Assembly: GCF_014655595.1 (NCBI RefSeq)
Contig: NZ_BNBL01000001.1
Coordinates: forward strand, 474,310 to 538,309
Source: Streptomyces griseocarneus
GTDB taxonomy: Bacteria; Actinomycetota; Actinomycetes; Streptomycetales; Streptomycetaceae
DNA length: 64,000 nucleotides
Direction of reading: 5' to 3'
Shown here: positions 36,327-43,959 of the stretch, piece after piece
Layout: each line of letters starts with the position of its first letter
Position numbering within the stretch: the first letter of the stretch is position 1
Notes under the pieces: model-generated
What the model was told of the DNA's origin: nothing
The model's input: only the letters and a program-made list of their open reading frames with translations
Database searches by the model: none
Made by a program: the position numbers and the translations under genes

Positions 36327-38123
36327 CTATCCCAGGTCGAAGGCGTTGCGCAGGCCGAGGCGGTGACGGATGTCGTCCTGGTGCCGCAGGGGCTCGAACT
36401 CCGGGGCGCGGTACAGGGGAGTGATCGCGCAGCGCCCGGCCGGCGAACCGGTGGCGTCCAGCAGGGCGTTGACCGCCGCGCGGGCGGAGGCGTTGGCGCC
36501 CTCCATGGTGGCCAGGTCGATGTCCACGGCCACGTAGTCCCCGGCGAGGAAGAGGTTGGGGATGGCGGTGCGCGCCTCGGGGCGGTTGAACCAGGTGCCC
36601 GTGGGGTGGATGAGGAGCTGCTCGTCGTTGGTGGCGTGGGAGCCGCCGAGTTCCACCGCCGGGTCCAGGAACCACGAGTGCAGCGCGGAGTCCTTCAGGA
36701 CCGTCCGGCCGGTGTCGTTGAGGCCCGCCTTCATCTGCGCCCACACCTCGCGGGCGACCTCCTCGCGCGTGCACCGCTTGGCCGTCTTCCCGTAGAGGAT
36801 GCCGGGTCGGTCCCACTCGGAGACGTCCACCGACAGGCAGTCCGCCACCGCGCCGTCGCCGTAGTCGCGGCGGAAGTCGCGGCCGGACCAGTACTGGGCC
36901 TGGCTCACGGAGGTGATCGACCAGGGGGAGTCGATGTGGTTGATGTGGCCGTGGAGGATGGGGGTGGGCTCGGTGAGATAGAACTGGATGCCCGTCATCC
37001 AGTCGGTCTCCAGCCGGTCGCAGCGTGCCAGGCCGGGGTCCGCCGCCCGGACGCGGGCGTTCCAGGTCGTACGGGCGTGCTCGACCGGCATGGCCGAGAC
37101 GAAGTGGTCGGCGCCGACCGTCCGCCGGGCGCCGCCGGCGTCCTCGAGCACGGCCCCGGCGATCCGGCCGTCGCCGAGCTGGAGGTCGCGCACGCCCCAG
37201 CCGGTGCGGAACTCCACGCCCAGGGACCGCAGATGGGCCACCCACGGATCGATCCACGCCTCGTTGGTGGGGGCGTTGAGCACGCGGTCGGGCTCGCCGT
37301 CGGCGCCCCGGCCCAGCGCGTTGAAGAGGAACGCCTCGATGCACGTGGCGACGGTCTTGGTGCTGGCCACCTCGGCCTTGGTGGCGACGATGTTGCGGGT
37401 GATGCCGACGGCCAGCAGCTGCCGGTAGTTCGCCGACATCCGCGCCGCCCTGGTGAACTCGAACCAGGGCACGCGCTCCCACTCCCGCGTGCGGCGCCGC
37501 TCTCCGCTGGTGAACCACACCAGCAGCCGGCCGGCGAAGTAGGCGATCTCGTGGGCGGGCAGCTTCGCGAAGGTCTCGAAGAAGGCCGTGAGCATGCGCA
37601 GGAAGACGTCCGGGGTGAGGACGGGCGGCGGCTTGCCGATGCTGGCGAAGGGGATGCGGATGTCCTCGAGGCCGCCCGTGCGGGCCAGCATCACCTCGGT
37701 GGACGGCACGAGGTTGTCGTGGCAGCCGTTGGGGTTGCCGGGGAAGGGGATGCGGCGGAGGGTGTCCGGTAAGTTCCGGTAGAAACCGGGAATGAAGCGG
37801 AAGCCGTGTTCGCCGGGGAGCGGTCTGCGGCCGCCCCTGGCGCTGCCCGGTACGTCCATGCTGCGCGCCTTGCCGCCGAGGGCGGACTTGCGCTCGTACA
37901 CCGTCACCCTGAAGCCCCGCTCGGCGAGTTCGTGCGCGGCCGTGAGGCCGGCGACGCCGCCGCCGAGGACCGCGACCTCGCGCCCGCCGGAGCGTGCGCC
38001 GGAGCGCCGGGCGGGCCGTGACGCCGCCTGGGCCTCTCCGGTGCCGAGCGCGGTCGCCGCCGCGACGGCCGTGGCGCCGCCGATGAACCGTCTGCGTGTG
38101 CTGCTGCCCGTGCCGTCCGCCAT
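36327..38123 (-). CDS. Tat-exported FAD-dependent oxidoreductase (amine oxidase / phytoene desaturase-like)
   Basis: A 598-residue flavoprotein. The N-terminus has a twin-arginine signal (STRRRFIGGATAVAAATALG) with an Ala-rich cleavage region before residue 40. The mature part begins with the dinucleotide motif VAVLGGGVAGLTAAHELAERGFRVTVYE, followed by a GGKARS motif (GG-x-x-R-type) typical of carotene desaturases and hydroxysqualene dehydroxylase. The C-terminus has NLFLAGDYVAVDIDLATMEGAN, the usual FAD motif. The ATG at 38123 is chosen for AAGGGG 8 nt upstream. The substrate is unknown. Export of this type of enzyme suggests an oxidation outside the membrane. Confidence 0.78.
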   Translation of the reverse strand: MADGTGSSTRRRFIGGATAVAAATALGTGEAQAASRPARRSGARSGGREVAVLGGGVAGLTAAHELAERGFRVTVYERKSALGGKARSMDVPGSARGGRRPLPGEHGFRFIPGFYRNLPDTLRRIPFPGNPNGCHDNLVPSTEVMLARTGGLEDIRIPFASIGKPPPVLTPDVFLRMLTAFFETFAKLPAHEIAYFAGRLLVWFTSGERRRTREWERVPWFEFTRAARMSANYRQLLAVGITRNIVATKAEVASTKTVATCIEAFLFNALGRGADGEPDRVLNAPTNEAWIDPWVAHLRSLGVEFRTGWGVRDLQLGDGRIAGAVLEDAGGARRTVGADHFVSAMPVEHARTTWNARVRAADPGLARCDRLETDWMTGIQFYLTEPTPILHGHINHIDSPWSITSVSQAQYWSGRDFRRDYGDGAVADCLSVDVSEWDRPGILYGKTAKRCTREEVAREVWAQMKAGLNDTGRTVLKDSALHSWFLDPAVELGGSHATNDEQLLIHPTGTWFNRPEARTAIPNLFLAGDYVAVDIDLATMEGANASARAAVNALLDATGSPAGRCAITPLYRAPEFEPLRHQDDIRHRLGLRNAFDLG

Positions 38124-38292
38124 GACCACAGCCCCTTACTGCCGGTAACGTGTCATGCTCGGCGCAGGAGCATAAGAGCGTCACCCGTACCCCGGAAGGC
38201 CGCCGCCGACCCGCCCGCGCCACCGGCCGCACATTGGCGCGAAACCGCCCCCGCCTCATGGGACGCTTGCGTCAACAGGCGTCCACGGGCGT

Positions 38293-38325
38293 TCATCGGG
38301 CGTCAGCAGGCCTCATCGGGCGTCA
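38293..38325. repeat. 20-bp direct repeat upstream of the pterin dehydratase gene
   Basis: TCATCGGGCGTCA occurs at 38293-38305 and again at 38313-38325, in a stretch with further GGCGTC copies. The period is 20 bp. No function is assigned. Confidence 0.6.
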
Positions 38326-38358
38326 TCGGCCGGCCGTGACAAGACGAAGGGATGCGTG

Positions 38359-38664
38359 ATGGCAGTCGAACCGCTCTCGCAGCAGGACGTGGAGGACCGC
38401 CTGAGGGAACTGCCCGGCTGGAGCACCGACGGCGAGCGGATCACCCGCCGCTACTCCTTCGACGGGCACTTCCAGGCGGCGGCCATGGTGATCCATGTCG
38501 CGCAGATCCAGGAGGAGTTGAACCACCACTCGGATCTGACCCTGGGCTACAACACCGTCAGCCTCGCCGTGAACACCCACAGCGTGGGCGGCAAGATCAC
38601 GGGCCTGGACGTGGAACTGGCCCGCCGCGTCGAGGCGGTCGCCTCCGGACACGGGGCACACTGA
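38359..38664 (+). CDS. 4a-hydroxytetrahydrobiopterin dehydratase (pterin-4a-carbinolamine dehydratase)
   Basis: A 101-residue PCD/DCoH protein: LRELPGWSTDGERITRRYSF at the start and EELNHHSDLTLGYNTVSLAVNTHSVGGKITGLD in outline for the active site. The family motif is usually H-H-P; here it is H-H-S. The final D in TGLD is present. It dehydrates the 4a-carbinolamine formed by pterin-dependent hydroxylases. No aromatic amino acid hydroxylase is seen nearby. ATG 38359 is preferred to the GTG one codon earlier by its distance from GAAGGGA. Confidence 0.9.
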   Translation: MAVEPLSQQDVEDRLRELPGWSTDGERITRRYSFDGHFQAAAMVIHVAQIQEELNHHSDLTLGYNTVSLAVNTHSVGGKITGLDVELARRVEAVASGHGAH

Positions 38665-38724
38665 GGGCGAGGCCCCGGGGCGGCGCCCCGGGGCCCTGTT
38701 CCGTCCGCCGGCCGGCGTGCCGGC

Positions 38725-39567
38725 TCAGCTCCAGTCGAACTCGTCCGGGTCCGGGCCGAGCCGGGTGCCGGTGTCCAGGCCCGCGATCGCCGCGAGGTCG
38801 TCGGCGTCCAGCTCGAAGCCGGTCACGTCGATGTTCTCCTTGATGCGGGAGGGCGTCACCGACTTGGGGATGGCCACGTTGCCCAGCTGCAGGTGCCAGC
38901 GCAGCACGATCTGGGCGGGCGACTTGCCGTGCTTGGCCGCGACGCGGGCGAGCGTCGGGTCCTCGAGCAGGCCGCGGCCCTGGCCGAGCGGGGACCACGC
39001 CTCGGTGGCGATGCCGTGCTCGGCGTGGAAGGCGCGCAGCTCGGCCTGCGGGAAGTTCGGGTGCAGCTCGATCTGGTTGACCGCCGGGACGAAGGAGGTG
39101 TCGGCGATGACGCGCTCGAGCTGCGGCTGCTTGAAGTTGGAGACGCCGATGGCCTTGGCACGGCCGCTGCCGGCGATCTCGACGAGGGTGCGGTAGATGG
39201 TGACGTAGTCCTCGCGCATGGCCCGGGGCCAGTGGATGAGGTAGAGGTCCACGTAGTCCAGGCCCAGGCGCTCCAGCGAGGCGTCGAACTCGCGCAGGAC
39301 GGCCTCGCGCGTCCACGTCTCGGAGGCGCTGTTCCAGAGCTTCGTCGTGACGAACAGCTCTTCCCGCGCGATGTCGGTGGAGGCGAGCGCCTTGCCCGTG
39401 CCCACCTCGTTCTCGTAGACGGTGGCCGTGTCGATGCTGCGGTACCCCGCTTCGAGGGCGGTCGTGACCGCGGCGGTCGCCTCGTCGTCGGGCACCTGCC
39501 ACACGCCGAAGCCGAGCTGCGGCATCACGACGCCGTTGTTGAGGGTGATGGACGGGACGTTGCTCAC
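38725..39567 (-). CDS. Aldo/keto reductase
   Basis: A 280-residue AKR5-like protein. VPSITLNNGVVMPQLGFGVWQVP opens it in outline. The catalytic tetrad is visible: Asp and Tyr in SIDTATVYENE, Lys in FVTTKLWN and His in LYLIHWP. The NADPH-binding segment near the end is GNVAIPKSVTPSRIKENIDV. It reduces small carbonyl compounds such as diketogulonate or methylglyoxal in relatives. GTG at 39567 is preferred, with AAGGA 10 nt upstream. Confidence 0.9.
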   Translation of the reverse strand: MSNVPSITLNNGVVMPQLGFGVWQVPDDEATAAVTTALEAGYRSIDTATVYENEVGTGKALASTDIAREELFVTTKLWNSASETWTREAVLREFDASLERLGLDYVDLYLIHWPRAMREDYVTIYRTLVEIAGSGRAKAIGVSNFKQPQLERVIADTSFVPAVNQIELHPNFPQAELRAFHAEHGIATEAWSPLGQGRGLLEDPTLARVAAKHGKSPAQIVLRWHLQLGNVAIPKSVTPSRIKENIDVTGFELDADDLAAIAGLDTGTRLGPDPDEFDWS

Positions 39568-39660
39568 GAGCAATCGATCCTTACTTCCTCGGGGTGTACT
39601 TGCTGCCGGGAACAACCCGCATCCTCCGCTTTGCATTCCCGGTACATCCATCATTGCCGT

Positions 39661-41487
39661 TTATTTGCCGTACAGTGCCTCGACCTCCCGCGCGTACGCC
39701 TTCTCGATCGCCTTCCGCTTGAGCTTGTGGGTGGCCGTCAGCAGGCCCAGCTCCTCGGTGAACCGGCCGGCCAGGATGCGGAAGGTGCGGATCGAGGCCT
39801 CCTGCGGCACGAGCGCGTTCGCCGCGAGCACGGCCTGCCCGATCTCGGCCTCCAGATCCGGATCGTTCACCAGTTCGGGAATGGTCGTGCGGGGCCCGCC
39901 GCGCATCGCCAGCCAGTGCGCCACGGCCTGGGGGTCGAGGGTGACGAGCGCGGCGACGTACGGGCGGGCATCGCCGACGACCAGGCACCGCTCGACCAGC
40001 GGGTGGGTGCGCACGTGTTCCTCCAGGACCGTCGGCGAGACGCTCGCGCCGCCCGCGGTCACCAGCGTCTCCCCCTTCCGGCCGGTGATCGTCAGATAGC
40101 CGTCGTCGTCCAGCCGACCCAGGTCGCCGGTGGCCAGCCAGCCGTCCCGCAGCACGGCGTCGGTGGTCCGCCGGTCGCCCAGATAGCCGGCGAAGACCTG
40201 GCCGCCGCGCAGCCAGACCTCGCCGTCGTCGGCCACGCGCACGCTCGTGCCGGGTACGGGCAGGCCCACCGTGCCGAAGCGGGTGCGCTCGGGAGGGTTG
40301 GCGACGGCGGCGCCGGTGGTCTCCGTCAGCCCGTACCCCTCGAATATGGTGACGCCCGCGCCCGCGAAGAACAGCCCCAGCCGGCGCTCCATCGCCGAGC
40401 CGCCCGACATCGCGTACCGCACCCGCCCGCCGAGCGCCTCGCGGAGCCGTGAGTAGACGAGCCGGTCGAAGACCTGGTGCTGGACCCGCAGGGCGGTGCC
40501 GGGGCCGGGGCCCCGGCCGAAGGCCCGGTCCTCCGTCGCCCGGGCGTAGCGCACCGCCACGTCCACCGCCTTCTCGAACGGTCTGCCCCTGCCCTCCAGC
40601 TCCGCCGCGCGCCGGGCCGAGTCGAAGACGGCCTCGAAGACGCGGGGGACGGCGAGCACGAACGTCGGCCGGAACGCGCCGAGGTCCTCGCGCAGGGCCG
40701 GGGCGGACGGCTGGGACTGGTGGCCCAGCTTGACCCGGCCGCGCACGGCCGCGACCTGCACCATGCGGCCGAAGACGTGGGCGAGGGGGAGGAAGAGCAG
40801 CGTGGCCGCCTGCTCGCCGGGGCGGGAGCGGAAGACCTGCTCGTAGCGGCGGACGACGTTGTCGGCCTCGGCCATGAAGTTGGCGTGCGTGAGCACACAG
40901 CCCCGGGGGCGGCCCGTGGTGCCCGACGTGTAGATGACCGTCGCCGGCGACTCGGGGGTGAGGGCCAGCCGGTGGCGGTGCACGACGTCGTCGTCGAGGG
41001 GCGACCCTGCCGCCATCAGGTCGGCGAGCGCCCCGGCGTCCAGCTGCCACAGGCGGGCGAGGCGGGGCAGCCGGTCGATGACCGAGCCGATGGTCATCGC
41101 GTGGTCCTCGTGCTCGACGACGCAGGCGGTGACCTCCGCCTCGTGCAGCATCAGGAAGACCTGCTCGGGGGAGGAGGCGGGGGACAGCGGCACGGGCTGG
41201 GCGCCGACGCACCACAGGGCGAAGTCGAACAGGGTCCACTCGTAGCGCGTACGGGACATGATGGCGACCCGGTCGCCGAACCGTACGCCCTCCGCCAGCA
41301 GCCCCTTGGCCAGGGCCAGCACCTCGTCGCGGAAGGCCGCCGCGGTCACGTCCTGCCACTGCCCGCCGCCGGTCCTGCGGCCGAGCGCCACTCTGTCGGG
41401 GTCCTCCTCCGCATGGTCGAACACGACGTCCGCCAGCCCTCCGACAGGGGGCGCCGTGACCAGGGAAGGGACGGTGAACTCGCGCAA
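39661..41487 (-). CDS. Long-chain fatty acid-CoA ligase (AMP-dependent synthetase)
   Basis: A 608-residue ANL enzyme of the FadD15 style. It has the AMP-binding loop VIYTSGTTGRPRGCVLTHAN, the long-chain insertion FVLAVPRVFEAVFDSARRAA, the YGLTETTGA motif, the hinge TGDLGRLDDDGYLTITGRKGE and the catalytic Lys in THKLKRKAIEKAY. It activates fatty acids to acyl-CoA at the inner face of the membrane. It stands alone between the AKR and sialidase genes, with 93 bp to the AKR start. Confidence 0.92.
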   Translation of the reverse strand: MREFTVPSLVTAPPVGGLADVVFDHAEEDPDRVALGRRTGGGQWQDVTAAAFRDEVLALAKGLLAEGVRFGDRVAIMSRTRYEWTLFDFALWCVGAQPVPLSPASSPEQVFLMLHEAEVTACVVEHEDHAMTIGSVIDRLPRLARLWQLDAGALADLMAAGSPLDDDVVHRHRLALTPESPATVIYTSGTTGRPRGCVLTHANFMAEADNVVRRYEQVFRSRPGEQAATLLFLPLAHVFGRMVQVAAVRGRVKLGHQSQPSAPALREDLGAFRPTFVLAVPRVFEAVFDSARRAAELEGRGRPFEKAVDVAVRYARATEDRAFGRGPGPGTALRVQHQVFDRLVYSRLREALGGRVRYAMSGGSAMERRLGLFFAGAGVTIFEGYGLTETTGAAVANPPERTRFGTVGLPVPGTSVRVADDGEVWLRGGQVFAGYLGDRRTTDAVLRDGWLATGDLGRLDDDGYLTITGRKGETLVTAGGASVSPTVLEEHVRTHPLVERCLVVGDARPYVAALVTLDPQAVAHWLAMRGGPRTTIPELVNDPDLEAEIGQAVLAANALVPQEASIRTFRILAGRFTEELGLLTATHKLKRKAIEKAYAREVEALYGK

Positions 41488-41560
41488 CTCTCGCTCCTCG
41501 CGACGCTCCGCACAGCGCCGTGACCGTACCCGATCCCGTCCCGGACCGAACCCCCCGCGG

Positions 41561-43567
41561 TCACCCGCCGGACAGCCGGTCCAGCGGCAGCAGCAGCACC
41601 GCCCCGCGCCCGGACGGCGGCGTGCCGGACTCCCGCAGCGCCGTCAGCTCACGGTCCGTCAGCGCCCTGGCGTACACCCGCACCTCGTCCAGGTCGCCCT
41701 TCAGGTACGACCGCCCGTCCGGCTTCTGCCCCAGATGCACCCCGAACGTCGAATTCCGGCTCACCGTCCCCGGGACGTCGCGCACGGACGTGGAGACGCC
41801 GTCGACGGTCAGCGTCAGCCGCCCTCCCGTGCGGCGCAGCGCCAGCTGGTGCCACCGCCCGTCGTCGTACGCGCCCGCCGACCGGACCGTCGCCGTCCGG
41901 GCCGGCGCCAGGCCCCCGGGCCGCGCGGTCAGCCGGCCGGTCACGCGCCCCGTCCCCGGCTCCCCGGCCAGCGCCACCTGCGGGGCCCCGCCCACCCCGC
42001 CCATCCACAGCAACGGCTGCTCGCCCCGGCCGGTCGCGGACCCGAGGCGGAACCACAGCACCGCCGTGACGTCCCGCGTCCCCAGCGGCAGCGAGTCCCG
42101 GTGGGGCAGGCGCACCGCGTCGTCCACGCCGTCGAAGCCGAGCCCCGCGCCGAACCGTCCCCGCACCGGGCGCGCACCGCCCAGCACATGCGACCCCCGC
42201 GCCCCGGGCGCCAGGTCCGGCGTCGTCGGGTCCGGCCCGCGCCGCGGCCCCAGCCAGTCCTCGGTGAACCGCGCGAACCGGATCTCCTGGCGGGCGTCGC
42301 TCCTGCCCGCCTCGTAGAGCAGCCCGGTCGTGCCCCGCCCGACGAGGGCCATGTCGGAGTAGCCGGACCAGTCCGAGGTCACCCGCCGGCCCCGCTCGGC
42401 GCCCTCCCAGGTGCGCCCCTGGTCGTAGGAGGACCGGATGGTCATCGTCCGGCGGCGGTCGGGGTCCGCGGGCGCCGAGAACAGCCAGCGCCCCGGCCGC
42501 AACGCCGCCACGGCTCCCTGCACCATGGGGGAGTACAGGCCGGGCAGGGCCCTGAACGGCGTGGTGAAGCGCTCCCCGCCGGCGCGGGCGACGGCCTCGT
42601 CGCGGTGGCCGAGGTCCGTGCCGTCCTGCTCGCGCCCGTTGACGTACACCGACCCGTCGTCGCGCTCGGCGAGCGTCAGCTCGGAGGGCTTCTGGCGGTA
42701 GGTGCCGTCGCTCAGGTAGCGATGGGTGTCCACCGCGCCGAGCCGCCAGTGGGCCCCGCCGTCGTCGCTGAGGGCCAGCGCCGCGTGGTTGGCGGTCATG
42801 CGGGTGCCGTCGTGGCTCTCGGCGTTGAGGCCCACGACCAGGCGGCCCCGGTGCGGCCCGTGGGCGAGCTGGATGCCGTGGCCGGGCCCGGTGGCGTACC
42901 AGGAGTTCCAGCCGGCGGGCCGGATCGCCGCCGACACGTCGCGCGGGCGCGACCAGCTGACGCCGTCGTCGTCGCTGACTTGCGTGTGCGGTGTGCGGTC
43001 GCAGGGCACGTCGCAGTTGCCGTCGTCGCCGCGGCCGTCGTTGTAGGTGGTGAGGAGCACGATCCGGCCCGTGCGGCGGTCCACGACGGGGGCGGGGTTG
43101 CCGTGGGTGTCGCCGCGCCCGGGGTCGACGACCCGCGGCCGGGACCAGGTGCGGCCGCCGTCGGTGGAGCGCCTGACGACGACGTCGATGTCGGTGGCGT
43201 CACCGCAGTTGTGCCTCCTGCCCTCGGCGAAGGCGAGGACGGTGCCGCGGGTGGTGGTGACGAGGGCCGGGATGCGGTAGCAGGCGTAGCCGAGGTCCGG
43301 GTCCTGGTCGCCCCGGAACAGGACGCGCTCCTCGAATCCCCCGGCCGGCGGGCCGCCCGGCTCCGTGACCGCCGCCGCCGGGGCCGGCGGGGGGAGGAGG
43401 GCGAGCAGGGCGCCGGCCAGCGCGAGCGAGGCCGGCCGGCGGCCGACGAGGCGTCTGATGCGGTGGCGTCCCGCGCATCTGACGGTACGTCCGGCCTGGG
43501 GATCGTGCCGCCCGGGCGGGGCGGCGGGTGCGGGGTTCCGGTCACTGCCAGCAGGATGCGCCGCCAT
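41561..43567 (-). CDS. Secreted exo-alpha-sialidase with C-terminal LamG-like domain
   Basis: A 668-residue protein with a long N-terminal signal region (Arg-rich, then SLALAGALLALLPPPAPAAA). The catalytic six-bladed propeller (about 75-430) has the R-I-P motif CYRIPALVTT and Asp boxes STDGGRTWS, SDDDGVSWS, SDDGGAHWR and SYDQGRTWE, the signature of GH33 sialidases. Residues about 480-660 form a concanavalin/LamG-like sandwich (LGFDGVDDAVRLP, ALRRTGGRLTLTVDG), probably for carbohydrate binding. It releases sialic acid or a related sugar outside the cell. The ATG at 43567 follows AAAGGGA. Confidence 0.9.
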   Translation of the reverse strand: MAAHPAGSDRNPAPAAPPGRHDPQAGRTVRCAGRHRIRRLVGRRPASLALAGALLALLPPPAPAAAVTEPGGPPAGGFEERVLFRGDQDPDLGYACYRIPALVTTTRGTVLAFAEGRRHNCGDATDIDVVVRRSTDGGRTWSRPRVVDPGRGDTHGNPAPVVDRRTGRIVLLTTYNDGRGDDGNCDVPCDRTPHTQVSDDDGVSWSRPRDVSAAIRPAGWNSWYATGPGHGIQLAHGPHRGRLVVGLNAESHDGTRMTANHAALALSDDGGAHWRLGAVDTHRYLSDGTYRQKPSELTLAERDDGSVYVNGREQDGTDLGHRDEAVARAGGERFTTPFRALPGLYSPMVQGAVAALRPGRWLFSAPADPDRRRTMTIRSSYDQGRTWEGAERGRRVTSDWSGYSDMALVGRGTTGLLYEAGRSDARQEIRFARFTEDWLGPRRGPDPTTPDLAPGARGSHVLGGARPVRGRFGAGLGFDGVDDAVRLPHRDSLPLGTRDVTAVLWFRLGSATGRGEQPLLWMGGVGGAPQVALAGEPGTGRVTGRLTARPGGLAPARTATVRSAGAYDDGRWHQLALRRTGGRLTLTVDGVSTSVRDVPGTVSRNSTFGVHLGQKPDGRSYLKGDLDEVRVYARALTDRELTALRESGTPPSGRGAVLLLPLDRLSGG

Positions 43568-43959
43568 GGCCCGTCCCTTTCGCGTCAAGGCCGCCTGGGC
43601 CCCACGTGTCCGGTGGGCAAAAGTACGGGGCGGGCCTTCCTCCCACAAGGACCGTGCGCCCGGCGGTCCCCACGGGTCGCGGCGCCACCGCCCCGGACGA
43701 GTTCGCTGGGAATCCCAACGTTGGCGATCCCCGTGATATCTCACCCGCGTGGTCGAGGACGACGACTGAACTTCCCGCCAAATCCCCGGCGGCGGCCCAC
43801 CGGATCTGGTGGGATGTCACTCGATGTAAGGAAGAGGAGGTAAGAGAGGGGAAGGACAGGAGCGAAGAGAGAAAACAGCACGGGCGGCCCGGCCGGCAGG
43901 CGGCCGCGCCGGACGCGAGACGGCGAGACGAGACAGCGAGAGGCGAGAGGGGTGCCCGC
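43568..43959. other. Divergent intergenic region between the sialidase and GAP1-like genes
   Basis: 392 bp without a gene. It contains the palindrome CCAACGTTGG (43715-43724), a purine-only-like tract rich in GA on the plus strand (about 43827-43878) and a second purine-rich tract (about 43918-43952) running into the ribosome binding site of the downstream gene. I see no hairpin terminator. Confidence 0.6.
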
